A DNA stretch of 6,905 bases from contig CAMZCW010000122.1 of NCBI GenBank assembly GCA_947305045.1, positions 1 through 6,905 of the forward strand, read 5' to 3'. A program made the translations under genes and the position numbers. Below the pieces are notes generated by a model that was not told where the DNA came from, did not search any database, and saw nothing but the letters and a program-made list of their open reading frames with translations. This stretch comes from an uncultured Bacteroidales bacterium. GTDB lineage: Bacteria > Bacteroidota > Bacteroidia > Bacteroidales > UBA932. Numbering within the stretch: the stretch's first letter is position 1; every line of letters begins with the position of its first letter. Positions 1 to 6,845 of this stretch are shown here, in pieces.

Positions 1-91
1 TGAAGACGGTCTTCACCGGGTCCCTGGACATCAGGAACACGAACAGGGTGAAGAGCGCGCAGGCTATGAGGGATTCGAGCAGGAAGGTCAT
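1..91 (-). CDS. N-terminus of a small membrane protein, truncated by the window edge
   Basis: An open frame begins at ATG (91 down to 89) and runs off the left edge after 30 codons; only this N-terminus is visible. Residues 3-21 are almost entirely hydrophobic (FLLESLIACALFTLFVFLM), with one acidic residue at position 6, followed by S-R-D-P-V-K. This looks like a transmembrane helix or an uncleaved signal anchor rather than a cleavable signal peptide, because no basic residue precedes it and no signal peptidase site is evident. The start lies 3 bp after the stop of the preceding 62-residue gene, so the two are probably co-transcribed. By hand count 28 of 30 codons end in G or C, far more than in the restriction genes to the right, which supports it being a genuine gene and suggests a different origin. 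Family and function are not recognised. It was too short to be called by a simple ORF length cut-off. Confidence 0.62.
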   Translation of the reverse strand, partial: MTFLLESLIACALFTLFVFLMSRDPVKTVF

Positions 92-94
92 AGG

Positions 95-283
95 CTACAG
101 GTACTTGTGGAAATTATACTGTCCCCTCAGTTCAGCCTTGGTCTTTTCATCCTGATGAGTGAAATAGGACTTCCAACCGGGACAGAAGTTGATGTGCCAG
201 CGCCAGAGTCTTCCGAGCGGAGACTTGGGCCTCTTGTCATAGTGAGCGCGGAGCTTGCAGGTTTCGCAGGGGTATTGTGTCAT
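95..283 (-). CDS. Small Cys/His-rich protein, possible zinc-binding (62 aa), function unknown
   Basis: This complete 62-residue frame runs from ATG to TAG. It is basic and aromatic-rich, with C6-x2-C9 near the N-terminus and H30-x3-C34 in the middle (core WRWHINFCPGW). C6, C9, H30 and C34 could form a single CCHC zinc site, but that is inferred from spacing only. It has no membrane segment or signal peptide. I recall similar short hypothetical proteins from Bacteroidales genomes, but I know of no assigned function. It starts 2 bp after the mcrC stop and ends 3 bp before a membrane-protein start, so it is probably co-transcribed with both. About 22 of the first 30 codons end in G or C, between mcrC (19 of 30) and the membrane gene (28 of 30). 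It may be a resident chromosomal gene next to a restriction island or an accessory of McrBC; the sequence does not decide. No Shine-Dalgarno sequence precedes it. Confidence 0.75.
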   Translation of the reverse strand: MTQYPCETCKLRAHYDKRPKSPLGRLWRWHINFCPGWKSYFTHQDEKTKAELRGQYNFHKYL

Positions 284-285
284 GG

Positions 286-1350
286 TCAGAACTCAATTAT
301 TTCTCTAAGTCGATGGTGAATCAGATGCCAATCTTGTGCAAGATCCACGGTGCAGAAACGGTACTGGTGGGCACTCTGGATGAAATTGAAGGTTTCTTCT
401 TGAATGCCGGTCTTGGGATATACCATAATCCCTTTTGTAGAGAGTGTGTACGGAATGTTCTTATCCTCCTGATTGCTAACGTAACTGGTAATCTGGGAGA
501 TGTGATCGCGGCGAAGTTTCTTTACCGTTTCAAAACGAGCAGACAACATTTCTTTATAATACTTGGCATCGAGGATAATACGCTTTCCAGACGTAGGATT
601 ATCCAAGGTCACGTCGGTAATCATTTCAGGGAGCACGTCTTCGTCATCTGCTTCAAGTGCCGTGAGCTGGAAATGAATAATGGAGCGTTTGACGATAGGA
701 TACTCCTGGGCACATTCTTGACGGTAGAAGTTGAGAAGAAACGATTCAAAGATTGCATTCATCTTGCTCTCATCCCTCGTAAAATCCAAGAACTTATACT
801 CGCCGGGACGATTCTGTTCTGGCAAAAGCCTTTCGTAAAGCAACTCACAAACGTTGATAATGAGCCTGTAGAAGCGATTATTCCGATTAAGACGGATATC
901 TTTGAATACAGAGCGGTCAAGCGTAATGATACCTACCTTCGGGAAACGAAGAAAGGAGCGGCGCAAATCCTTGCGGACATCCATGTCCAATTCCTTATCG
1001 CCCAGCAGGCGATACATCGAAGTGTACACAATCTGATTGAGAAGGATATCGCCTGTCAATTCATCGAGTGTGCAGATGGTTTTCCCTTCCCTGTACCGAT
1101 TATGTTTGAGCGTTTGATCCAGTTCTAGTTTTCCTTTGATACCAGCGATTTCCTCTTCGTGTATGCGGTATTCTTTGGCGATCCCCCTCTTCAGTAGGAC
1201 GTCAGCGCCTTTTGTCAGGAGGCGTGAGAGCAGATCTACGACGGCCGGGCATGATTTGGCGTCAACATTTACCCAGTGTCGCTGCTCGGGTAGCCCCCAT
1301 GCATAGCATAGGAGATAATAGAGGTTCTGTATGGGGATCAGTGTCTCCAC
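286..1350 (-). CDS. mcrC: McrC-family nuclease subunit of a McrBC type IV restriction system
   Basis: The product is a 354-residue cytoplasmic protein, close to the size of E. coli McrC. In the family, McrC binds the McrB GTPase hexamer, stimulates GTP hydrolysis and supplies the nuclease that cuts modified DNA. The N-terminus (IQNLYYLLCYAW, residues 7-18) and the G-I-K-G-K-L-E-L segment near residues 70-77 are typical of McrC proteins. The nuclease is a PD-(D/E)xK fold: T245-D246 in MITDVTL, then D261-A262-K263 in IILDAKYY, so the catalytic aspartates and lysine are all present and the enzyme looks active. The start is GTG at 1350-1348, only 2 bp after the mcrB stop. It is preferred because an in-frame stop lies four codons upstream and the next in-frame methionine is deep in the protein (residue 112). 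The position implies translation coupled to mcrB. The gene ends with TGA 2 bp before the next ATG. Codon use matches mcrB. Confidence 0.93.
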   Translation of the reverse strand: METLIPIQNLYYLLCYAWGLPEQRHWVNVDAKSCPAVVDLLSRLLTKGADVLLKRGIAKEYRIHEEEIAGIKGKLELDQTLKHNRYREGKTICTLDELTGDILLNQIVYTSMYRLLGDKELDMDVRKDLRRSFLRFPKVGIITLDRSVFKDIRLNRNNRFYRLIINVCELLYERLLPEQNRPGEYKFLDFTRDESKMNAIFESFLLNFYRQECAQEYPIVKRSIIHFQLTALEADDEDVLPEMITDVTLDNPTSGKRIILDAKYYKEMLSARFETVKKLRRDHISQITSYVSNQEDKNIPYTLSTKGIMVYPKTGIQEETFNFIQSAHQYRFCTVDLAQDWHLIHHRLREIIEF

Positions 1351-1352
1351 AG

Positions 1353-3743
1353 TTACAGCTTAAGCATCTGTTTCAGTTCAGACAGTCGGCTACTGTCATC
1401 AAAGCAGACCTCCTCCAAATACGGGAAGAGTTCATATTGGCAGATGTCATTCCACCAGGCCGACTCATCTCCTTTTTCAAAACCCTCAAAGTTGCAGAAA
1501 TAACTGTGACCGATTTCCATTCCGCGGAGCATTTCGTCCCGGTGGATTTCTTGATTGACAGCCACAATCTTGTCGGTGATCTTATCGACAAAATCAGCGT
1601 TCATCCTGGCTTTCAGGAAATCCTTGAAGGTGTCTCCATATTCAGGCAGAAGGGTAATGAAAGAGAAACGACGTCTGAGGGCATAGTCCACGATGGCTAG
1701 CGATCGGTCGGCTGTATTCATACAGCCAATGATATAGACGTTTTCCGGCACATAGAAGGGGTCATCCGTAGCGTTGGAGTATGTCAGGCGGGCGGTGTGT
1801 TTATCACCGCGCTTATCGTGCTCTATGAGCATCATCAGCTCGCCGAAGATCTTGCTGAGGTTGCCACGGTTGATTTCATCAATGATGAAGAAATACGGCT
1901 TGGAATCGTTCTTCGCCCGCTGGCAGAACTCATAGAATATGCCGTTGCGGACCACAAATCCATCTTTGGAAGGCCGGATACCTTGGATAAAGTCTTCGTA
2001 GCCATAGGATTGATGGAACTGAACCGTTTCGATGCAGGACTCATTTTCCTCTCCGAGGATGGAGTATGCAATTTTCTTGGCGAGGAAGGTCTTACCGACA
2101 CCCGGAGGGCCTTGCAGAATTATGTTTTTCTTGCGTTTCAGGAGACTCTCGATATGGTGGAAGGTCTCTGGTGCAATGAAAGGCTTTTCTGGGTCTTTCT
2201 CGAAGGAATAGACGGGATTATCCTCACTTTCAGGGCTAAAGAACAATGTATCGGTAGGCTCTTTTCGGACATACTCGAGCAGACGGTCAAATTCGTCGGA
2301 GGTCAGCTTGAACAGGGATCCTTGGTTACTGATGAAGACCTCACTCTGTTTCAATATGTCATCTTCCAGCAGCTCCGACCAGGACACCTGATGGGAAAAC
2401 TTCTCGACTACCTTGAACTCGAATTCATCCTTGGAGCGCTTCGTGACCTCAAAGAGAGCTTTGACCTTCTTCACGGGTGTTGTCTCGTACCCGATAATCT
2501 GGTCTCCAGGCTTAATCTCCTCGAAATACTTGTAAATGCGCCGTTTATGGCCGTTCTCGTTTATGGCCGTATAAGTCTGGACCTGTCCCACTTCAATGGC
2601 ATCGATACTCCAAATCTTGGGGTTAGCATTCAGCCAATAGTAGTAGACGACAGCCTCATTAGCAATCTTCCCTTCAACGAGAAGGTTGAGCTTCTTCACA
2701 TAGTCCGGATACTTAGTCAGTTCCGTAAGCGTCTTCAACGCTGTGGGCTCTTGCGTTGTCCAATCACCGACCTTTTCCCAACGTACCTTGCGAATATTGT
2801 TGTAGTCCGGGAAACTGTCATCGAAGTAATAATCAGACTCCACGACGCCACGGCCGATAATGTGGTTGCGGCCCTGTTTGGCGAAAATAATGTCTCCTAC
2901 TTGAATTTCGTGGCAGAATTCCCATGTGGCCAGGCCGTCATTCTTGTAATTCGTGGAGGCATTACCGTATTGGGCCTTCATTGCTGTGCGGATTTCATCC
3001 AGTGAGGCATATTCATTGAGGTCGCCCAATTCTTCCCAGCCTATGCAGGCGATTCCTTCCTTCTGGCATCTCTCCCATTTGCTGGCATTGGCTCCAGGGG
3101 ACAATATCCAATACTTGGTATTGATATTCTCCTCAACGGGCTTTTCGTCTCCACGGCATAAGCGATCCATAAAAACGATGACGTCTTCATCGCCTTTCTT
3201 TTCCATCAAGAAGGCCTGCAGCTCTGATATTTTCTTGGATTTTGCATTCTCCATTCCATAGGACGTGGCGAATTTGACCAGCATCTCACGGCTATAAATC
3301 GGAATCAACTTATCGTTTGAATATAGATATGCGATTTTCCACTTCACGACATCGCCAATCATAATGTCGTCAATGGCCGTAAAGTTGCCATTATTCGCTT
3401 CCGTGGCAATTTGATTAATGCGGAAACGAACGACATCATAGGCTGCGTCCCTGTTGTCACCGATACTTGTCAGCCATGTGTATTTACCATCACGCAGATA
3501 TTTGCCATTCTTTTTCTCCTGGTTTCGATTCTGATTATACTCGAAGATGTAGAACTTGTAGGCAGAACCTCCCCAGATGGATCCCAATTCTGATGTAATG
3601 CTCTCAAGCCAGTAACAGAAAGAGTTAGAACGCTCAAGATTCGTGTATGTCTCCAACGGCATCGCGGGGAGGGATGCCAGAGGAAAATGCTCCAAGAATT
3701 GGCGCTTAATGTCGCGGAGTTCGTTTAGTTTTTCCGGTGTCAT
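1353..3743 (-). CDS. mcrB: McrB-family AAA+ GTPase with two PUA/EVE-like domains (modified-DNA recognition subunit)
   Basis: This 796-residue protein is much longer than E. coli McrB (about 460). Residues about 1-200 form an N-terminal module with a W-L-E...L-G-S-I-W-G-G-S motif (45-60) and V-V-K-W-K-I (132-137), seen in McrB-like proteins but without a function I can name. Residues about 209-330 look like a PUA/EVE-type fold (IGWEELGDL, then VGDIIFAKQG and a G-R-G-V-V turn). Residues about 366-450 resemble a canonical EVE domain (YYYWLNANPKIWS, later KPGDQIIGYE). EVE domains bind modified bases, so these are the likely target readers. Residues about 520-796 form the motor: Walker A GPPGVGKT (545-552), Walker B FFIIDEINRG (D622, E623), the McrB signature MNTADRS (675-681) associated with GTP specificity, and ALRRRF (688-693). 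The ATG is 9 bp after hsdR and mcrC starts 2 bp after the TAA. All motor residues look intact. An alternative is a related EVE-McrB system with a non-5-methylcytosine target. Confidence 0.93.
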   Translation of the reverse strand: MTPEKLNELRDIKRQFLEHFPLASLPAMPLETYTNLERSNSFCYWLESITSELGSIWGGSAYKFYIFEYNQNRNQEKKNGKYLRDGKYTWLTSIGDNRDAAYDVVRFRINQIATEANNGNFTAIDDIMIGDVVKWKIAYLYSNDKLIPIYSREMLVKFATSYGMENAKSKKISELQAFLMEKKGDEDVIVFMDRLCRGDEKPVEENINTKYWILSPGANASKWERCQKEGIACIGWEELGDLNEYASLDEIRTAMKAQYGNASTNYKNDGLATWEFCHEIQVGDIIFAKQGRNHIIGRGVVESDYYFDDSFPDYNNIRKVRWEKVGDWTTQEPTALKTLTELTKYPDYVKKLNLLVEGKIANEAVVYYYWLNANPKIWSIDAIEVGQVQTYTAINENGHKRRIYKYFEEIKPGDQIIGYETTPVKKVKALFEVTKRSKDEFEFKVVEKFSHQVSWSELLEDDILKQSEVFISNQGSLFKLTSDEFDRLLEYVRKEPTDTLFFSPESEDNPVYSFEKDPEKPFIAPETFHHIESLLKRKKNIILQGPPGVGKTFLAKKIAYSILGEENESCIETVQFHQSYGYEDFIQGIRPSKDGFVVRNGIFYEFCQRAKNDSKPYFFIIDEINRGNLSKIFGELMMLIEHDKRGDKHTARLTYSNATDDPFYVPENVYIIGCMNTADRSLAIVDYALRRRFSFITLLPEYGDTFKDFLKARMNADFVDKITDKIVAVNQEIHRDEMLRGMEIGHSYFCNFEGFEKGDESAWWNDICQYELFPYLEEVCFDDSSRLSELKQMLKL

Positions 3744-3752
3744 ATTGTGCTA

Positions 3753-6700
3753 TTAGTATAATTCATAATTGGTTGTATCCACATCCGCCCACTGCTCGCA
3801 CTGGTGGATGACAGTCTCAAGGGCAGACTGCTCTTCCTCCGGCGGGTAATGATATTTCTTCAGGAGGCGCTTTACCTTAGAGCGCATACCGGCGCGTGCG
3901 GATTCCTTCTTCTGCCAGTCGATGGTTCGGTTCTTCCGTAACTCCTCGGTTAGCTCCTTCGTCATATTAACCAACTGGTCGTTGGTATAAAAGTCCTTGA
4001 CTGCCTGCGGGCGAGTCAATGCGTCATAGAAGGCTTTCTCCTCAGAGTTGAGACCAAGGCTATCTGCGGCCTGCTCGTTCTGGGCAATTTCCTTGGCCAG
4101 TTCCAGCAGTTCCTTGATGACTTCCTCATTGGTGAGGAGCCCTTTCAAATAGTTGGAGAGGGCCATATTGATGAGTTCGGAGAATTTCTGAGCCTGAACC
4201 AGGTTGGTGCGCTGATAAAGGTGAACACGTTCCTTAAGTAGTTTCTTCAAGAGCTCGATAGCAATGTGCTTCTCCTTCATCTTGGAGATCTCCTCCAGGA
4301 AAGCTGGGTCAAAGAGCGAGAATTCTGCCTTAACATCCGAGAACAAGTTGATGACTCCTTCACTCTTGATGCTCTGCTTGAGCAACTCTCCTATACGTTC
4401 GTTGATTTCCTTCTTGGAGACTTTTGTCTTTATGTTCTTGATGCGGTTTATGGCCGTGCGGACCGTCTCAAAGAAAGCGGATTCGTAGCGCTGCTCTTCG
4501 TTGAGAAGGCTCCGGCAAAGACTGACGGCATTCTTCAACAGCAGTGCCTCCTTCAGGAAGGAAGTGCACTGTTCCTCCATCGACGGAGCCAGCATAAAGT
4601 TGACGGCGCCCTTGATGATTTCAGCACGGTCTGCGTCGGTGCCATCGTGGAACTTGGCGTAGTTGAAACCGTGGAAGAAGTCGCGACAAACTTCCAGTTT
4701 CTCCTTGAACTTGACCAGAGCTGTCTCCTTAATATCAGGATTGCCGTAATTCTCCTGGTCTTGCTTGGTATAGTCTCGCATGGCCTCTTTGAGGGCCTTG
4801 GCAATACCGATGTAGTCCACGACCAAACCACCAGCCTTCCCAGAGAATACACGGTTCACACGAGCAATGGCCTGCATAAGATTATGCCCGGACATCGGCT
4901 TGTACACATACATGGTGGCCAGCGAAGGCACATCAAAACCGGTAAGCCACATATCCACGACGATGGCAATCTTCATCGGGTCATTGTCGTCCTTGAACTT
5001 CTTTGCCAGCTCTTTCTTGTATTGTTTGTTGCCCACGATCTCGTGCCATTCCTCCGGATCATTGTTGGAACCGGTCATCACAACCTTCACCTTCTCGGTC
5101 CAATTGGGACGAAGTTCCAGAATGCGCTTGTAGATCCGAATGGCAATAGGGCGGGAAAAAGCCACAATCATAGCCTTGCCGGTGAGTTCGAACTGGCGGT
5201 TCTCCTCGTAGTGTTTGAGGATATCCTGTACCAGAGAATCGATGGTCTCCGGAGCGCCGAGAATCTCTTCCAGATGAGACATTTCGTGCATGCTCTCCTC
5301 AATTTGCTGGGGAGTTGCTCCTTCATCGGCGAGAATCTCGTATTCCGCATCGATGGCTCTGATAGTCGCTTCATCCAGTTTGAGATTGACCACGCGGGAC
5401 TCGTAGAATACCGGGCAGGTGGCACCGTCCTTGACAGCCTGCGTCATATCATAGATATCGATGTAGTCGCCAAATACCTCTTGAGTATCACGATCCTTCT
5501 GGGAAATAGGCGTGCCGGTGAATCCAATGAATGAAGCATTGGGCAGAGAGTCGTGAATAATGCGGGCTGTACCGACACTGATTCTGCCTTGGGCGTCAAC
5601 CTTCTCTTCAAAACCATAGTGGCCACGGTGTGCCTCATCTGCCATCACAACGATGTTCCGGCGCTCAGAGAGAGGCTCGTTCGATTCCTCGAACTTCTGC
5701 ATCGTGGTAAAGATAATGCCGTTAGCCTCACGTCCTACCAGCAGCTCACGGAGATTCTCCCGGCTGGAGGCTTGGACGGGTTTCTGGCGGAGGAAGGCCT
5801 GGCACTTGGAGAACTGGGTATAAAGTTGGTCATCAAGATCGTTACGGTCTGTGATGACGACAATTGTGGGCTTATTGAGGACAGTCTGAATCAAATGGGC
5901 GTAGAACACCATAGATAGTGACTTGCCGCTGCCTTGAGTGTGCCAGAAGACGCCAATCTTACCGTCACCGTTGGTGGCCTTGACGGTGCGGTCAACAGCC
6001 TTCTTGACGGCGAAATACTGGTGGTAGCCAGCAAGAATCTTTGCGGATCCCGCCTCGTCCACGCTAAAGCAAGTAAAGTTCTTGATGAGATCCAGGAAGC
6101 GGTCACGCTTGAACATCCCGACGAAGAAAGTGTCGTAGTCGATGAAGTCCTTGGTCTCCTCCATGCCATCCTTGGTCTTCCATTCCATGAAGCGGTCTTC
6201 CTTGCTGGTAATGGTTCCAGCCTTAGAAAGCGCCATGTCACTCATCACGCAAAAGACGTTGTATATGAATAGGGAAGGGATTTCTTGAATGTAGTTACGG
6301 ATCTGACGGTATGCAGCTGAAGCATCGGTTTCCTCACGTGACGGCGATTTGAGTTCCACAAGAACCAGCGGCAGACCGTTCACGAAGATCATGATGTCCG
6401 CCCGCTTCTCGGATTTCTCCACGTAGGTCCACTGGTTGATAGCCTGGAAGGTGTTCCGGTCCGGATGGGCGAAGTCAATGAGGTACACGATGTCGTTGAC
6501 CGTCTCTCCTTTGTGCATGTAGCTCACCTCAACGCCGTTCTGGAGGTAATCCATAAACTGCTGGTTTTTTTGAACCAAAGTACCAGAGTCGATGTCGCGG
6601 ACCTTACGAATTGCCTCATCAATGGCCGCCGCCGGTTTGGTGGGGTTCACCAGCATCAAGCTGTGTGCGAGCTGCGCCTCATAGAATGGGACACGGTAGT

Positions 6701-6797
6701 CTCGCTCTATCTCCGGGCCGTAAACATGGTCATAGCCCAGATTCTCCAATAGAGAGAGAACCGCTTTCTCGTAACTTTCCTCGTCAAAGATACTCAT
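3753..6797 (-). CDS. hsdR: Type I restriction enzyme subunit R (HsdR; translocase and endonuclease)
   Basis: The 1014-residue protein is full length for the EcoR124I-like HsdR group. In the HsdM-HsdS-HsdR complex this subunit binds unmethylated target DNA through its partners, pumps DNA using ATP and cuts at a distance. The N-terminal HSDR_N nuclease has D134, E148-x-K150 (VELKSP) and the following Q165-xxx-Y169 motif. The SF2 motor has Walker A HTQGSGKS (286-293), motif Ia VVITDRNDLDDQ (313-324), DEAH (387-390), motif III FTGTP (426-430), motif V near MWLTGFDVPS (616-625) and motif VI QAIARVNR (642-649). The helical C-terminus from about residue 690, including LYQRTNLVQAQKFSE, resembles the DUF3387 region. 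No motif is broken. The gene starts 48 bp after the hsdS stop and ends in tandem stops (TAA TAG) 9 bp before mcrB. The ATG matches the natural N-terminus of the family. An A7 run lies in codons 76-78. HsdM is not in the window. Confidence 0.97.
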   Translation of the reverse strand: MSIFDEESYEKAVLSLLENLGYDHVYGPEIERDYRVPFYEAQLAHSLMLVNPTKPAAAIDEAIRKVRDIDSGTLVQKNQQFMDYLQNGVEVSYMHKGETVNDIVYLIDFAHPDRNTFQAINQWTYVEKSEKRADIMIFVNGLPLVLVELKSPSREETDASAAYRQIRNYIQEIPSLFIYNVFCVMSDMALSKAGTITSKEDRFMEWKTKDGMEETKDFIDYDTFFVGMFKRDRFLDLIKNFTCFSVDEAGSAKILAGYHQYFAVKKAVDRTVKATNGDGKIGVFWHTQGSGKSLSMVFYAHLIQTVLNKPTIVVITDRNDLDDQLYTQFSKCQAFLRQKPVQASSRENLRELLVGREANGIIFTTMQKFEESNEPLSERRNIVVMADEAHRGHYGFEEKVDAQGRISVGTARIIHDSLPNASFIGFTGTPISQKDRDTQEVFGDYIDIYDMTQAVKDGATCPVFYESRVVNLKLDEATIRAIDAEYEILADEGATPQQIEESMHEMSHLEEILGAPETIDSLVQDILKHYEENRQFELTGKAMIVAFSRPIAIRIYKRILELRPNWTEKVKVVMTGSNNDPEEWHEIVGNKQYKKELAKKFKDDNDPMKIAIVVDMWLTGFDVPSLATMYVYKPMSGHNLMQAIARVNRVFSGKAGGLVVDYIGIAKALKEAMRDYTKQDQENYGNPDIKETALVKFKEKLEVCRDFFHGFNYAKFHDGTDADRAEIIKGAVNFMLAPSMEEQCTSFLKEALLLKNAVSLCRSLLNEEQRYESAFFETVRTAINRIKNIKTKVSKKEINERIGELLKQSIKSEGVINLFSDVKAEFSLFDPAFLEEISKMKEKHIAIELLKKLLKERVHLYQRTNLVQAQKFSELINMALSNYLKGLLTNEEVIKELLELAKEIAQNEQAADSLGLNSEEKAFYDALTRPQAVKDFYTNDQLVNMTKELTEELRKNRTIDWQKKESARAGMRSKVKRLLKKYHYPPEEEQSALETVIHQCEQWADVDTTNYELY

Positions 6798-6822
6798 ATA
6801 TCTAAGTATTGTTTATCAATTA

Positions 6823-6840
6823 TATAGTAGTTCTATAGTA
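6823..6840 (-). repeat. Two direct TACTATA repeats, 11-bp period, in the hsdS-hsdR gap
   Basis: The 48-bp gap between the hsdS stop and the hsdR start (6798-6845) is AT-rich. On the minus strand it contains TACTATA at 6840-6834 and again at 6829-6823, separated by GAAC. The period of 11 bp is about one helical turn, so a protein could contact both copies on the same face. That could indicate an operator for hsdR, but in such AT-rich sequence a 7-bp match can arise by chance. The rest of the gap holds no gene, no hairpin-and-T-run terminator and no convincing Bacteroidales promoter. Confidence 0.4.
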
Positions 6841-6845
6841 TTCTT

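Noticed and set aside
1..15. Perfect inverted repeat TGAAGAC-G-GTCTTCA at the window edge
   Set aside because: It falls inside the membrane-protein coding frame (codons for V-K-T-V-F), has no T-run and has no second copy in the window; probably chance.
277..1128. 283-codon open frame on the plus strand
   Set aside because: It lies wholly antisense to mcrC, which has family motifs and catalytic residues; the plus-strand product shows no recognisable domain.
1797..3005. 402-codon open frame on the plus strand
   Set aside because: It is antisense to mcrB through the EVE-like and AAA+ regions. Its length comes from the codon pattern of the true gene; the product is a mirror composition with no motifs.
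4266..5534. 422-codon open frame on the plus strand
   Set aside because: It is antisense to the helicase and C-terminal regions of hsdR, with no recognisable motifs and no neighbouring plus-strand genes.
6815..6830. TATAAT / TATAATTG (minus strand) as a promoter for hsdR
   Set aside because: The near match to the Bacteroidales -7 box (TAnnTTTG) has one mismatch, and the only upstream TTTG is about 30 bp away instead of about 20. An AT-rich gap gives such matches easily.
6798..6845. Continuation of hsdS past its stop through a frameshift or nonsense mutation
   Set aside because: Reading through the TAG gives only nine unrelated codons before another stop, and the alternative frame I tried does not restore the usual helix continuation.
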